Source: Euphorbia lathyris
Taxonomy: Eukaryota > Streptophyta > Magnoliopsida > Malpighiales > Euphorbiaceae
Assembly (NCBI RefSeq): GCF_963576675.1
Contig: NC_088915.1
Coordinates: 40,205,501-40,269,500 of the forward strand
Direction of reading: 5' to 3'
DNA length: 64,000 nt
Both the position numbers and the translations under genes were made by a program. The first letter of the stretch is position 1; each line of letters begins with the position of its first letter. Shown one piece after another: positions 1 to 11,884 of the stretch. The notes under the pieces are model-generated. The model was not told where the DNA came from, ran no database searches, and saw only the letters and a program-made list of their open reading frames with translations.

Positions 1-803
1 CATATAGCGAAGAGTCTGTTTTACTTGTACAGGTTGAATTCACTCTGAAAGATAAATTAAGTGAAAATTTCTATTTCTACTCTTAACTCTATCACCTTGC
101 AAGGATTTTCAGTTAATTCACCACAAGCTGCCATTTGGATATATCTCCCATTTATCGGGAGTGACGAATGCTCAATCTGACATTAACTATTCTGCAATTA
201 CTTTGTGTGATACCCAACCCTGCTCTCACACACCACAGGCTCTCACCTGTTGGATTGTGCTCGCACAGAATCAAAGTACCAGACTCCATAATCCAGAATC
301 ACTAATTAACAAATGTTTGAGTCTAAGGATTGGTTATACCTACTAATACAAATGAGATGAATAGTTGACACTTTTAGATAAATTAATCCATGCTGTTATC
401 TCAAGTCGGGTCCCAATCCTAATGAACTCCTTCACCGGATCCATGTAACTGTCTAAATATCTAAATATCTAAAGCTTGTGAGATCAGCTTTCTGTCTCGA
501 CGGAAAACATTGTTACATGCAAGTCTCAACAGTAATATGTCAACCCCTATAACATGTTACTTGACTTTGGTTGATTTTAAGTCTATTGGTCTATTATAAA
601 GTATAGTCTCATTTCATGCTTGTATGAACACTTTATAACTACTTAAATAAACTTAGGATTACTTTCTTTATGAAAGATTTGTGCCTTTATATATAGTTAC
701 ATTTTAATGCTATATATCTGATTAATCAAATGATTAAATAAACAATTTATTCATTAATATTTATATCCTAAAACAATTGTCTTTAGGACACTAAACTCCA
801 ACA
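1..803 (-). repeat. Copia A 3' LTR (partial)
   Basis: It is collinear with 12901-13675 and continues about 28 bp further, to a CCAACA end at 803. On the element's own strand this gives the usual TG start (TGTTGGAGTTTAG). About 1,016 bp of this LTR lie outside the window, judged from the full copy on the right. Confidence 0.88.
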
Positions 804-816
804 TTCTCCCACTTGG
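804..816 (-). other. Polypurine tract of copia A
   Basis: Directly inside the LTR, the plus strand reads TTCTCCCACTTGG. The element strand therefore carries a purine-rich AGTGGGAGAA run abutting the LTR TG, the expected primer position for plus-strand DNA synthesis. Confidence 0.7.
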
Positions 817-895
817 ACTAAAGCCAATTGTTTCTGAAAACATTCCCATAAGCGTTCGCATGACGATCATGAACCTTTTGGGGTAAGGAATTCTT

Positions 896-1138
896 TTAAA
901 TGGATCTATAAGATTGTGCCTTGGTGGGCACTCTTTTAATTCTCACATCTACTCTTGTTGTTATCTCTCGAAAGAGATGGTAACGACTGAGGTAGTGTTT
1001 GGACGTATTATGAGACTGCGGGCCCTTAGCAAGAGCAACATCCCTATTGTTAATCTCATTAACAATGTCAGGTACCACGCCTAGTTCATTAATGAACTTG
1101 CATTCCAAACCTCCTTTTAGCTGCTTCCGAAGCTGCTA

Positions 1139-1204
<66 letters not shown>

Positions 1205-1465
1205 CTCTGATTTAATTTATGGCTCAGCTACGGTTTCCTGCTCGGAACTATTCCAATTAACCGTACCTCTTCGAGAATAAACTTGTATTCTGCGAAAACA
1301 TCTTTATCTGTTTGATGACTTATATATGAAAGTCTCTAACTTTCAATTTATCATATCCATATACTCGAAACATATCTTTAGTCATTTTAAGTACTTAAGA
1401 ATGTTCTTGACAATAATCCAGTGACCATCACTCGGATTGACCTATAATCGACTTTGTCATGCTTA
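896..1465 (-). pseudogene. Copia A RNase H remnant, split by a CA/TG microsatellite
   Basis: Minus-strand translation gives recognisable copia RNase H blocks: a segment like GTVNWNSSEQETVAEP around 1260-1205, then S-E-Y-I, and after the microsatellite a C-terminal block with INELGVVP and the SRYHLFREI motif (1108-896). In intact copia elements RNase H degrades the RNA template during reverse transcription. Here a TG/CA run of about 54 bp plus a TA run sits between the S-E-Y-I motif and the following alanine-rich helix, and the frame shifts after it. Further stops lie upstream. The order RT then RNase H toward the PPT fits a copia element read on the minus strand. The domain is clearly dead. 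Confidence 0.75.
1139..1204. repeat. (CA)n then (TA)n microsatellite
   Basis: About 54 bp of CA dinucleotides (one CATA interruption near the start) run into a short TA tract. It lies inside the RNase H remnant of copia A. Confidence 0.97.
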
Positions 1466-2036
1466 AAGCAAAAGGTGATGTTAGGTCTAGTGCAAAACAC
1501 GTTGAGCACTTTGTCAATGTATTCAGACTGGGAGGGGTCAAGTAGTCTTCTCAATCTATCTCCATAAATCTTAATCCTTAAGATGTAAGCTGCTTCTCCT
1601 AAGTCTATTATGGAGAATTTTATCCGATAACCAAAATTTTCACCAATTGCAGTATAGCTACGTCGTTCCCATTAGTAGAATATCGTCGACATATAATACT
1701 AAATAAACAACCAAGCTCCCACTAGTTTACATGTAAAGGCTCATACGAGCTCCCACTAGCTTATATGTATAGGTTTACAAGAGCCTTCTCATAAGTCATA
1801 GGTTTATCGTCTAACACGTGAACCTCTTCGTCGTCTCCCACTAGAAATCCAAATTTCTTTGGGATTTCATCGGCTCCCACTAGAAATCCAAATCTCTTTG
1901 GGATTTGATGAACTCGACCAGACCTATGAGTTAGTAATGTCACCAGTGTCTCATCTTGTGAGACAGATTCGGGTTCCACCATTGCTTCCGCTATTTCAGC
2001 CAATCCTTCTTCTTGAACTTCTTCAAGTTCAATCAC
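1466..2036 (-). pseudogene. Copia A reverse transcriptase remnant and upstream linker
   Basis: The minus strand at 2036-1761 encodes an acidic linker followed by a block with HRSGRVHQIPKRFGFLVG. This resembles the conserved segment that precedes copia RT. The G-F-L-V-G-D/A-D piece is repeated, so a short internal duplication is present. Further along (about 1720-1480) the reverse transcriptase metal-binding motif Y-V-D-D is readable in LVLYVDDILLMG, followed by motifs like LGEAAY and QSEYIDKVL in shifting frames. Only about 570 bp remain where a full copia RT needs around 750 bp, so part of the domain is deleted. Stops and frameshifts make it non-functional. Confidence 0.75.
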
Positions 2037-2349
2037 GCTCTCTACTTGTGTTTCTAGAAGAAACTCTTTCTCTAGAAATACAGTGTGTTTGGATACTATT
2101 ACTTTCGATCATCCGAATGATAGAAGTAATATCCTACTGTTTCCTTCGGAATTCCAATGAAGAAATATTTATCAGATTTAAGGTCTAACTTAATCTGATG
2201 CTATGTATTTAACATATGCTGAACACCCCTAAATTCTCATGAAAGAGAAACTAGGTTTCTTTTCCAATGAACAATTCAAATGGAATAGAACTTGGCGGTT
2301 TTGTGGATACTCGGTTCAAGGTAAATAAGGCGGTTTCTAGGGCGTAGCC

Positions 2350-2595
2350 TTAGAACATCTTTGGAAGAGAGGTTGTTCTCATCATGGATCGTACTATATC
2401 TAATAGAGTACAATTTCTCCATTCAGATACATCGTGGCGTATACGGAGGAGTCCATTATGAGCGAATCCTATATTCAATTTAGATAATTCAGAAAATTCA
2501 TTAGAAATATATTCTCCACGGCGATCTAATCGAAGCACTATAATATTCCTTTTTGTTTTTCTTACTTCATTCTTAAAGCATTTGAACTTTCTCAA
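2350..2595 (-). pseudogene. Copia A integrase core fragment
   Basis: An 81-codon minus-strand stretch matches the copia integrase core. It has an LRLDRRGEYISNEF segment (family: LRTDRGGEY) and later a NCTLLDIVRSMM block (family: NRTLLDMVRSM). The Asp of the DRRGEY segment is the second acidic residue of the D-D-E triad. The Asn-Gly-Val-x-Glu-Arg motif carrying the final Glu is degraded here (it reads HDVSEWRN). The first Asp and the zinc-binding HHCC head are not readable. It lies between the gag and RT remnants as expected for copia order. Confidence 0.8.
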
Positions 2596-2939
2596 AAGCC
2601 TCTAACTTTGTGCTTCATCAAGCAGATGAATTAATATCCGTTATGATCATCTTATGAAGTGAATGAACCTTTCTCTTGCTTGTGTTGACGTATGACTACA
2701 TACATCTGAATGTACTAGTCTTAGAGTGTCTTACACATTCTCCTTTATTGTTAAAGGGTGTCTTTGTCATCTTTCCTTTAAACAAAACTTACATGTGCTC
2801 ATTGATTCAAAATCAACCGAGTCTATAAGCCCATCTTAATGTAGCTTAGACATGAGTTTCTTGCTTATATGGCCTAGGTGACATTCCCACAAGTAAGTTG
2901 AATTATCTATCTTTTAATTCTAAAAGTAAAAGCACCATC

Positions 2940-3784
2940 ATGACCCTTCTTCTAGAGAGAGTCTAAGTACTTCTTACAGTTCCTCTTCCAATTCTTTTCT
3001 TTACCATATTGGTGGCATTCCCTTCTTGCTTTTATTGACTTGGGTTTAATGCATTTGTTCTTCTTGGAATCTTTAGAATTGGGAAACTTCCCTTTCTCTC
3101 GTGAGATCCCTCAATAACAAGTGCTGACATCACTTTCTTAAGATTTGGACTCAACTGGCTTGAGCATATTCAAGAGCTCTTCTAGAGAGGTCTCTGAGTT
3201 TATTCATCTGACAGTTCGAGATGAACTTATGAATAAATCTCTAGGAGGGATTGTAGAACTAAGTCAACACTTAATTCATTATCCATCACAAATCCAATAC
3301 TAGATATCTTTGGTGAGGTAGTCAATCATCTTGACACAAAGTGCCACAACAGAAGAACCTTCTTGCATCTTGGAGCGAAACAATCATTGCTATCTCATAG
3401 TATTCGCATTTGAGTCTGTTTCTCAAAACACCTCCTCCAAGTGCATAACCATGGAATACGCATCCATGTTCTTATGTTGCCTTTGTAACTCTAGTGCCAC
3501 AGCTGCAAGTATGATACATCATGTACGTTTGTCATCTAATTGGTGCTTCCGGTAAACATCAATCTTCTTGATAGGAGCATCATCAACAAGGACATTGGGT
3601 ATCGGCGTATCTTAACACATACCCAATCCTTTCGAACTTCAAAACAATTTTGACGATGGGTATCAGTGTATCTTAATACATACCCAATCATTTCGAACTT
3701 CAAAACAATTCTGAGTTTGCCAGAATAGTTGGTGAATTTCGAACTATTCAATTTGTTATCGATTAAAATATTATGTAGATCCAT
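2940..3784 (-). pseudogene. Copia A gag remnant with degraded zinc knuckle
   Basis: The minus strand from 3784 starts MDLHNILIDNKLNSSKF, close to the N-terminus of copia UBN2-type gag (nucleocapsid precursor that packages RNA). After about 60 codons a 60-bp direct duplication (3599-3658 and 3659-3718) repeats part of this domain. Near 2999-2950 the remains of a CX2CX4HX4C zinc knuckle read C-H-Q-Y-G-K-E-K-N-W-K-R-N-C, so its second Cys and its His are lost. Many stops lie in between. Strand and order agree with the integrase, RT and RNase H remnants to the left. Confidence 0.72.
3599..3718. repeat. 60-bp tandem duplication in copia A gag
   Basis: Two adjacent copies begin GGGTATCGGCGTATCTTAA and GGGTATCAGTGTATCTTAA, and both run on through TTTCGAACTTCAAAACAATT. 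They differ at about eight positions, so the duplication is not recent. Confidence 0.9.
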
Positions 3785-5584
3785 TTTAGATATGCTGATT
3801 CAGAGTATTTACTTTAACTTGAGAGTGAGATAGAGTGACGGATGTTATTCATTTGCTTAATTCATTACAATTTAAATATGTAGGACTTTACTTGTTTTTA
3901 AATTGCTCCCACTATTTTACCAAATTAATAACCCTCTATATTAATTCGAAGAATTTTACAAACTCTTTAGTGAGCTAGGATCCTATCTCGTGAAGCTTAC
4001 CTTGAATGACTCAAACAAGTTCACTCCCTTTAATAGGTAGATTCATGCAATCAATCACATCAACCATGTGATTCCTAGGTTGTTGGGTTACTAACCACAT
4101 TAGTAACTAATATGTTTTAATATTAATCCCAACCATATTGCCCAATAGCTTTAAATAATCCAGACGACTCGCCCAATTACTCTCAGCCACTTTAAGTCAT
4201 TAACCTTATATATTCGTGAACACGCTTTTTGATAATTCAGATGTTATCCATAAGACCCCAAGCCCTAAGACTCTCAGTCGTCCAAAGGCCCCCCAGATAC
4301 TCCCGGCTGAATTATAATATTAGGGGGGCAACTGATTTTAAAACTTGCTTATTGACTTAACCTTTTGTTTAGTGAGGGATCTTTATTTTAAATCTCATAA
4401 TCTAACCTAGTCTTGATTTGCTTTAGCATACATCAAACACATACAATTTACATTGGCGGTTATGGACATATTATCTAAATTATTCCGTCGAGCCAGAAAC
4501 GGAATAAAAGGTCACCCTAGGGTAAATACTAACTATTACATATTTGTCCTTCAGGTCCTCCGTCTTTTCCTTGGCGCCTTGATTTACAACAATATTTAAT
4601 TTATATACTACTTTAGAATACTTCAACTAATTTGAAGGGAATTAGATGAGAAGAGAAATTACAAGAGAGAGTAGATAAGGCAGGACACGCAGGTCCTATT
4701 TTCCAAAAAATACCAAAAACTAAATAGAGGGTCCAAATATGTCCATAACTCCAAACATGCAAAGATTCAATTAAATAAATTTAATTGGTTGATTACATAA
4801 ACTATTTATGTAATATTTTAGTTAATCAAATTAACCCTTAAATTAATTTTACTTTCAATTTAGTCCTTTACCTAACTTTACTATCAAATTAACCTTTAAT
4901 TAAATTTTGTATCATTTACATTTTATTCTAATTAAAATATATCAAATATAAACTTAATTAGACATTCAAAATATACCTATACAAAACATTAATTATTCGT
5001 GTTCAATTATTTTGCCAAAATTATTTAACGTGTTTAATTCAACCGTATCACATACAAATAATTAAACATTAAATAACTTTGCAAAATCAATTCCAAAACA
5101 CAAAACTTTTAAGACGAGAGATTATAAATTATTGTGTTTAATCATTTTACCAAAACCGTTTAACGTGATTAACTAATACATCAAACATGATTATTAAGCA
5201 CAAAACCTGGTTTACAAAATCAAATTAAAACACATATAATTACCATATCCTTTTATTAATTAAAACAATTATAAATTAATAAACTTATATGGACTGATTC
5301 GCTGTTTCTAAATTTTAATTTAGTATCAATGAAATAGTTCGTCTAATTAATCGTATCAAAATATCTTTAATTAGACAACTTAATTTCAATCTATACAATT
5401 TAAAATAAACAATGATTAAATTAAGTGGATTATAAAATATATTTTCTGAAAGATCAGAATATTTAGGAAAAATAAAACCAGAAAATAAATGTGACGGGAT
5501 GAAAACCAGGTTGGTCCCCTATCACGGATCGCATCCGTGACGATAGGCGGCATTGCTGCCAAAGGGGAAGCAATTGCCGCCCAT
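3785..5584. other. Copia A leader region, no coding signal
   Basis: AT-rich DNA between the gag start and the LINE-like poly-T tract. I see no ORF with family resemblance, only stops in all frames. It holds a hairpin at about 5522-5541 (TCACGGAT, CGC loop, ATCCGTGA) and a longer imperfect one around 5546-5584 (GGCGGCATTGCT pairing with AGCAATTGCCGCC). This is unusually long for a copia leader and may include other insertions. Confidence 0.5.
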
Positions 5585-5770
5585 CTTTTTTTTTTTTTTT
5601 TGAAAAGAATGAAAGAATTATCATTGAAGATCAACAATTAAAGTGTTACAAAGGAAAGGGGGAGGTACAGACCACCACACCCCTTGTTCAGACGCAGAAA
5701 CAGCCGCTCTTACTAATACATGAGCCCATCTTAGTTTTGCGCAAGTGGTACAACAAGCTGCTATACCACT
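5585..5770 (-). mobile_element. Probable LINE 3' tail fragment
   Basis: A run of about 16 T is followed by GAAAAGAATGAAAGAATTAT and a non-repetitive segment. On the minus strand this is a plant L1-like 3' UTR ending in AATGATAATTCTTTCATTC and poly(A). Clear target duplications were not found, so the right edge is approximate. Confidence 0.45.
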
Positions 5771-5781
5771 TTCACAAATAA

Positions 5782-5826
5782 GCTGTGTTCGAAACACAGC
5801 TCAATGTGTTGTGTTTCGAACACAGC
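5782..5826. repeat. Perfect 17-bp inverted repeat
   Basis: GCTGTGTTCGAAACACA (5782-5798) is followed after 11 bp by its exact complement TGTGTTTCGAACACAGC (5810-5826). Each arm is itself nearly palindromic around TTCGAA, so several alternative folds exist. Confidence 0.93.
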
Positions 5827-6274
5827 ACTTTTATTATTATTATTTTTTTATTAAAACTTAATTTTGTTTTAAAACTTTTAATTATATATATTATAAACTA
5901 ATTTATATTATATATATATATATAACTATTTCCAATATATATATATATTAATAATTAATCGGTTCTAACCGTTTCGCTTAAATCGTTAATAAAATCAAAT
6001 TTCAAAGATTAATCTAATTAACTCTTTTAACGATCCAAACGGTTAAACCCTTAATCCACAAAACACGTATATCACATATACAAACATCGTTTTAATCAAC
6101 TGTTTAATTCTACAAACCCCTTTGTTAATTAACCGAATCATAAAACATCTTAATCTCATCTTAACCATTATCAAATAATTAAAATCTCCATTTATCTTTA
6201 GATTAATTAACTAAATCAAATTTATTAATTAACCTAACAATAAATCTATTCAATCTGATTGAAAACCCTTTTAT
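5827..6274. other. AT-rich non-coding stretch of copia A leader
   Basis: Very AT-rich sequence with short (TA)n tracts. No ORF, RNA gene or repeat boundary is recognised. It ends at the TTACA target site of the inserted Ty3-type element. Confidence 0.6.
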
Positions 6275-6279
6275 TTACA
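6275..6279. repeat. Target site duplication TTACA (left)
   Basis: The same five bases recur at 11842-11846, immediately outside the other LTR. Confidence 0.95.
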
Positions 6280-7933
6280 TGTCACGTCCGTGTCTAAATT
6301 TCTAGAATTTATACTTTAATAATAATATATATTATAATTATTGGATGTGTGAACTTAATTCGGTGCTATAAAAAAAGTTTGGAGTTAATTCGATGGGTTT
6401 ATGTGTAAATTAACAGTTAGGATAATTTTTAAAAGATTATAGAAAGATGGAGGATCAAACGTGATGTTTGTCAAAGTTGAGATATATATCTCAAATCAAA
6501 ATCAGGCAGTGATCATATCCTTTCCTTTTTCTTTTTCTATTTCCTTTTAAATTCATCAGTTTTCTCTGAACCGTTTCTTCACCGTTTCTTTGATTTACGG
6601 AGATTCGACCGTCCAAGTCACTTGATATTTAAACCTTAGCATCCTTATGTATAGTTCTAAGTCCTAACCAAAGAGTTTTTGAATTTCGGAAGTGTTTAGA
6701 GGGGAAACATCTTAGAAAGAATTTAGACGAGAATTGAACGGATGTATTTTCTTCAATTAGTGACCAAGGTAAGTAACTATCAACTATATTTTGAGTTTTA
6801 TGTATATATATATATATATATATATATAATCAAAGAAGTTTCAGAAATTGATATTTTTGGGTTATGCAGGAATTTTGTAAATTGGGGTTTTTTCACGATT
6901 TTGCTTTTTATTGTGAAATTATGGTTCAAATGAAGCTATTGACTATGCTTCTATGTGAATTTCAGATTTTACTTGATTATGTTGATTTAAGGCTTAATTT
7001 GGTTGATTTACATATAAACATATATGTTTTTGGTTTCAATATATATCTATATTGAACAAAATGAATTTGATGATTTCTTACGAATTGTTTTTGGATTGAG
7101 AAATCTGTTGCGGTTATTGTTGTTATTATTTTGGGTTGAAGTCCAAATATGATTTTTATGATACAAAAGGGCTAATTGAAGCCAAATGATTTATGATTAT
7201 GAAATAGTTTGCAATTTGATTGTGAAAGGAAATTTGAGCACGTTATGATTTAATGATTTTATATCCATCGAGAGTTATCCAGATCGGTGGTTTTATATTT
7301 GAAGACCATGTTCAGTGAGGGACATGGCCTGTGTACACAGTCTGAAGACCTATTGGGTATGGCAGCGAAGTGTTGGGTAAGACCATATGGGATAGGCAAT
7401 GTTAAGAGACGTCTCGATTATATATGTGGTTATGGATTGATACTTAAGGGGAGAAACTCGAGGATGGATACAATGTTTTAAGTTCAATTGGATTACATTT
7501 TCGGTTATGATTGATTTTGATATAAGGTTTTACGTTTGATTGAATATGATTTGGTTTGATAAAACATTTATTTGATTATGAATTGGTTTGATAAAATTAT
7601 ATGAACTTTGGTTTTGAGTATATTTTATAAGGTTTTAATTAAATCCCTTTCTAAAGGTATATATGTAGCTATGTTAAGTAAAGTTGGTTTTTGTAGCTGA
7701 TAGTTTCTTACTGAGATTTTTGTCTCACGTTTTTAAATGTTTTAATGTTTTTAGGTGAGAAAGTACAGGCGTTTAGGCAGGGTTTGGAAGTTGGCTGCTT
7801 ATTGTGAGAATTATGGTTAGAACTTTGGTAGTTCAATTGTAATATAATGGCGTTGGAGACTCTTAAGTAATGATTATGATCTTTCTATTTCACGCCCGAT
7901 GCCGATTGAGGTCGTCTAGGGTCGGGTGTGACA
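6280..7933 (+). repeat. 5' LTR of the LARD-like element
   Basis: It starts TGTCACGTCCG and ends GGGTGTGACA, and is 1,654 bp long. It contains a short (TA)n tract near 6802-6828 that is far longer in the partner LTR. Short ORFs inside it are shared with the 3' LTR and show no protein family. Confidence 0.94.
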
Positions 7934-7935
7934 GT

Positions 7936-7948
7936 TTGGTATCAGAGC
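7936..7948 (+). other. Primer binding site (tRNA-iMet type)
   Basis: TTGGTATCAGAGC lies two bases inside the 5' LTR. TGGTATCAGAGC is the standard plant complement of the initiator tRNA-Met 3' end. Confidence 0.93.
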
Positions 7949-10142
7949 TCTAGGTTAAATTCTTCGGACCTAAGGTTGATAGTAATTGAGGAATATGACT
8001 ATTTGGTGATAGCTAAGAAATAATCGATAGTATTTGAGGAATATGGATATTTGGTGAAAGCTAAGAAATAATTTGGAATTTTTCGAGGATTGAGTAACGA
8101 GCTAATGAGGGGTAGCAATGGGATTTGATGGTTAGTAAAATATTGGGTGTATGAAAATTAGCAAATTATTTGATATTTAGTGATATAGGTTATGAGTAAG
8201 TCATAACTTTGAGCTAGAGATAATAGAGAATTGTCTATATAGGTGCTGCGGGAGAATCAGATTCGTATCTGAATCTTATGATGCATTTTACGACCAGATA
8301 GAGGCTGAATCTGTCATGGAGTCCTAAATGAAAGTTCTTTATTATTATCTTACGTTTCCAAGGGTTTTTGAATCGCCTTAATCGGACTCCGTATGAAAAA
8401 GTTATGCTGAAAACCACATATGTTGGTCATTTTAGAGTTCAACCAGAATTTGGTTTTTGCTTTGATTTTTCTCCTTATTTGAGAGACATTGCTACTGGTT
8501 TACATGATAAGTTGGTCTTCTTAGGACTATAAGAGATTGAGGAAATGATAAAGTGATAAATTGAAGATAATAGATATGGGATTGAGGAAGAGAAAATATG
8601 GAGGTTTCATTTAATGGGTTTGAAAGTTGATTAATGATTGGGAGATTATAACATGAATTTAGTGTATTATAGAATCTAGTTGAATAAATGAGATCTGAAA
8701 TTTAAATTACTGTTTTATTGGTGAATTTCATTGGGTTGAGGTTTAGAATTATTGAGAGTTGTATAAATAATGTTTAGAGAGATACCGATGTTAGTGATCA
8801 ATGAGAAGTAAAGTGAGAGAATATATTAAAGTTCATGATTTGATGATTAAATATTAAATTTGGTAAGCTTAAATAGTGTTTGAGGAAATAATTAAGATAT
8901 GAATTTTGAGGACAAATGTTTCTGATCTTAAGCACAGTTTGAGGTAGGAAATTAAGAGATAAATATGATCTAAGAGGATATGGATAATTGAAATTTTATA
9001 GTACATATATTGTTAATAGAAGTTATTTTTAGTTGAAGTTTGTGTGATTATGATTTAAGTTTATATAAGGATCAAATTGAGTGTTTATAGGTCAAATAAG
9101 AAAATCGAATAATATTATAGATTTATTGACTTTTATGGGTATAAAGATATCATTTGGAGTTTGGAGGAAACAAAAAAACATTGATTATCGTAATTTAGGT
9201 ACTCTATCTTCCTTGGTTATATGGTTTGGAGAAAAGATTGAAGTTTCGAGGATTATAGTCTAAATTTACATAAAGATCAAATTGAGTAGTTATAGATCAA
9301 ATAAAGAAATTGAATGACATTATAAAAAATTTTAGGCTTTTATTGTGTTTGAGGATATTGCTTGGAGATTTCAAAAACTTTCATATTGCGATTTAAGTAA
9401 ATCGTATTTGTTATCCATATAGTTTGATGAGAAACTTAAATTTATTTGGAGTTATTAATAGGATGTAGGATGATGGGTATAAGAATGATCTATATTGATT
9501 TGTCTTATTGTAAGGATTTGATTATAGAGGTTGTACGAAAATAAATAAGTCAATTTGATATTCATAGAGGAAATATGCTATCGATATAAGGTTTATATTT
9601 GATTGATGATTATGACTTGGAGTTCATATTCATCATGATTGGAGTGAAAAATTATAGATACAAATATTGTTATTATGATAAAATAAGATTATATATTGAT
9701 GCAAATCATTATTCGAATTATTTGAAGTTTAAGAAAAATATAATATTATATATATTAGCGGTCCAAAAGTGATATTTTTGAAGTCCGTAGAACTTGGAGA
9801 TAGGTAAAATATATTTGATATATATGCAATTGATGGAATCAATTGTGATTTAAATTTATTAAAGTGAGATTTGGTGTATGTTAGGAAGATATGACGGATA
9901 TTTGAAGTTTTATTGTGGATTATGGTGATGGAATTAACTAGGTTGAAATTGAGAGTTACTAAGAGTTATATTTAAATGATTGTTACAGTGATGTGGATAT
10001 GGATAAATCATGGAGTTCATGGAGGGAAACAATAGAATTTGTGGTCTTATGATGATTATGAGGAATCTTGATAATTCTAAAATGGTTTCGGAAGGAAATT
10101 AAGATAGACTAGAGAATATGAATTTCAAGGACGAAATTTCTT
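7949..10142 (+). other. Non-coding interior of the LARD-like element
   Basis: About 2.2 kb rich in A, T and G with no gag, protease, RT or integrase motif in any frame. A degenerate duplication is visible: 9066-9165 and about 9256-9360 share ATCAAATTGAGT, TATAG, TCAAATAA and GAAA blocks in the same order. Isolated short ORFs such as 9081-9263 sit in this repeat and look spurious. Confidence 0.75.
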
Positions 10143-10156
10143 AAGGTGGGGAGAAT
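10143..10156 (+). other. Polypurine tract of the LARD-like element
   Basis: AAGGTGGGGAGAAT abuts the TGTCACG start of the 3' LTR. Confidence 0.9.
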
Positions 10157-10678
10157 TGTCACGTCCGTGTCTAAATTTCTAGAATTTATACTTTAATAAT
10201 AATATATATTATAATTATTGGATGTGTGAAGTTAATTCGGTGCTATAAGAAAAGTTTGGAGTTAATTCGATGGGTTTATGTGTAAATTAACAGTTAGGAT
10301 AATTTTTAAAAGATTATAGAAAGATGGAGGATCAAACGTGATGTTTGTCAAAATTGAGATATATATCTCAAATCAAAATCAGGCGGTGATCATATCCTTT
10401 CCTTTTTCTATTTCCTTTTAAATTCATCAGTTTTCTCTGAACCGTTTCTTCACCGTTTCTTTGATTTACGGAGATTCGACCGTCCAAATCACTTGATATT
10501 TAAACCTTATCATCCTTATGTATAGTTCTAAGTCCTAACCAAAGAGTTTTTGAATTTCGGAAGTGTTTAGAGGGGAAACATCTTAGACAGAATTTAGACG
10601 AGAATTGAACGGGTGTATTTTCTTCAATTAGTGACCAAGGTAAGTAACTATCAACTATATTTTGAGTTTTATGTATAT

Positions 10679-10737
<59 letters not shown>

Positions 10738-11841
10738 CAAAGAAGTTTCAGAAATTGATATTTTTGGTCTATGCAGGAATTTTGTAAATTGGGGTTTTTT
10801 CACGATTTTACTTTTTATTGTGAAATTATGGTTCAAATGAAGCTATTGACTATGCTTCTATGTGAATTTCAGATTTTACTTGATTATGTTGATTTAAGGC
10901 TTAATTTGGTTGATTTACATATATGTATTTGGTTTCAATATATATCTATATTGAACAAAATGAATTTGATGATTTCTTACGAATTGTTTTTGGATTGAGA
11001 AATCTGTTGCGGTTATTGTTGCTATTATTTTGGGTTGAAGTCCAAATATGATTTTTATGATACAAAAGGGCTAATTGAAGCCAAATGATTTATGATTATG
11101 AAATAGTTTGCAATTTGATTATGAAAGGAAATTTGAGCACGTTATGATTTAATGATTTTATATCCATCGAGAGTTATCCGGATCGGTGGTTTTATATTTG
11201 AAGACCATGTTCAGTGAGGGACATGGCCTGTGTACACAGTCTGAAGACCTATTGGGTATGGCAGCGAAGTGTTGGGTAAGACCATATGGGATAGGCAATG
11301 TTAAGAGACGTCTCGATTATATATGTGGTTATGGATTGATACTTAAGGGGAGAAACTCGAGGATGGATACAATGTTTTAAGTTCAATTGGATTACATTTT
11401 CGGTTATGATTGATTTTGATATAAGGTTTTACGTTTGATTGAATATGATTTGGTTTGATAAAACATTTATTTGATTATGAATTGGTTTGATAAAATTATA
11501 TGAACTTTGGTTTTGAGTATATTTTATAAGGTTTTAATTAAATCCCTTTCTAAAGGTATATATGTAGCTATGTTAAGTAAAGTTGGTTTTTATAGCTGAT
11601 AGTTTCTTACTGAGATTTTTGTCTCACGTTTTTAAATGTTTTAATGTTTTTAGGTGAGAAAGTACAGGCGTTTAGGCGGGGTTTGGAAGTTGGCTGCTTA
11701 TTGTGAGAATTATGGTTAGAACTTTGGTAGTTCAATTGTAATATAATGGCGTTGGATAATTTGGAGACTCTTAAGTAATGATTATGATCTTTCTATTTCA
11801 CGCCCGATGCCGATTGAGGTCGTCTAGGGTCGAGTGTGACA
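10157..11841 (+). repeat. 3' LTR of the LARD-like element
   Basis: 1,685 bp, collinear with 6280-7933. The length difference comes mainly from a (TA)n tract of about 55 bp at 10681-10735. A 10-bp insertion near 11754 (TTGGATAATTTGGAG against TTGGAG) and two small deletions are also present. Confidence 0.94.
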
Positions 11842-11846
11842 TTACA
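11842..11846. repeat. Target site duplication TTACA (right)
   Basis: Matches 6275-6279 exactly. Confidence 0.95.
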
Positions 11847-11871
11847 TATATGAAATAACAGATTAACATAG

Positions 11872-11883
11872 GCTCTGATACCA
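11872..11883 (-). other. Primer binding site of copia A
   Basis: GCTCTGATACCA on the plus strand is the complement of TGGTATCAGAGC, the tRNA-iMet primer site. It ends one base before the LTR, which begins TGTAGG at 11885 on this strand. Confidence 0.92.
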
Positions 11884-11884
11884 A

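Larger units (their letters stand above)
6280..11841 (+). mobile_element. Young non-autonomous Ty3-type LTR element (LARD-like)
   Basis: This element is complete: 5-bp TSD, 5' LTR 6280-7933, PBS, 2.2-kb interior, PPT, 3' LTR 10157-11841, TSD. Both LTRs start TGTCACG and end GTGTGACA. The TGTCACG start, iMet-type PBS and GGTGGGGAGAAT PPT resemble plant chromovirus (Tekay/Del-type) ends; that lineage call is inference. The interior has no gag or pol, so it must have moved with enzymes supplied in trans. By eye about 18 substitutions separate the LTRs over roughly 1,640 aligned bases (about 1%), plus a TA-repeat length change and a few short indels. It interrupts the copia A leader. Confidence 0.93.

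Noticed and set aside
1047..1280. Plus-strand ORF with a Thr-His repeat
   Set aside because: It is the CA microsatellite read as ACACAC; the real signal is the minus-strand RNase H remnant.
6742..7055. Short ORFs in the LARD-like LTR, repeated at 10613-10998
   Set aside because: They run through a TA repeat and occur twice only because LTRs are duplicated; no protein family.
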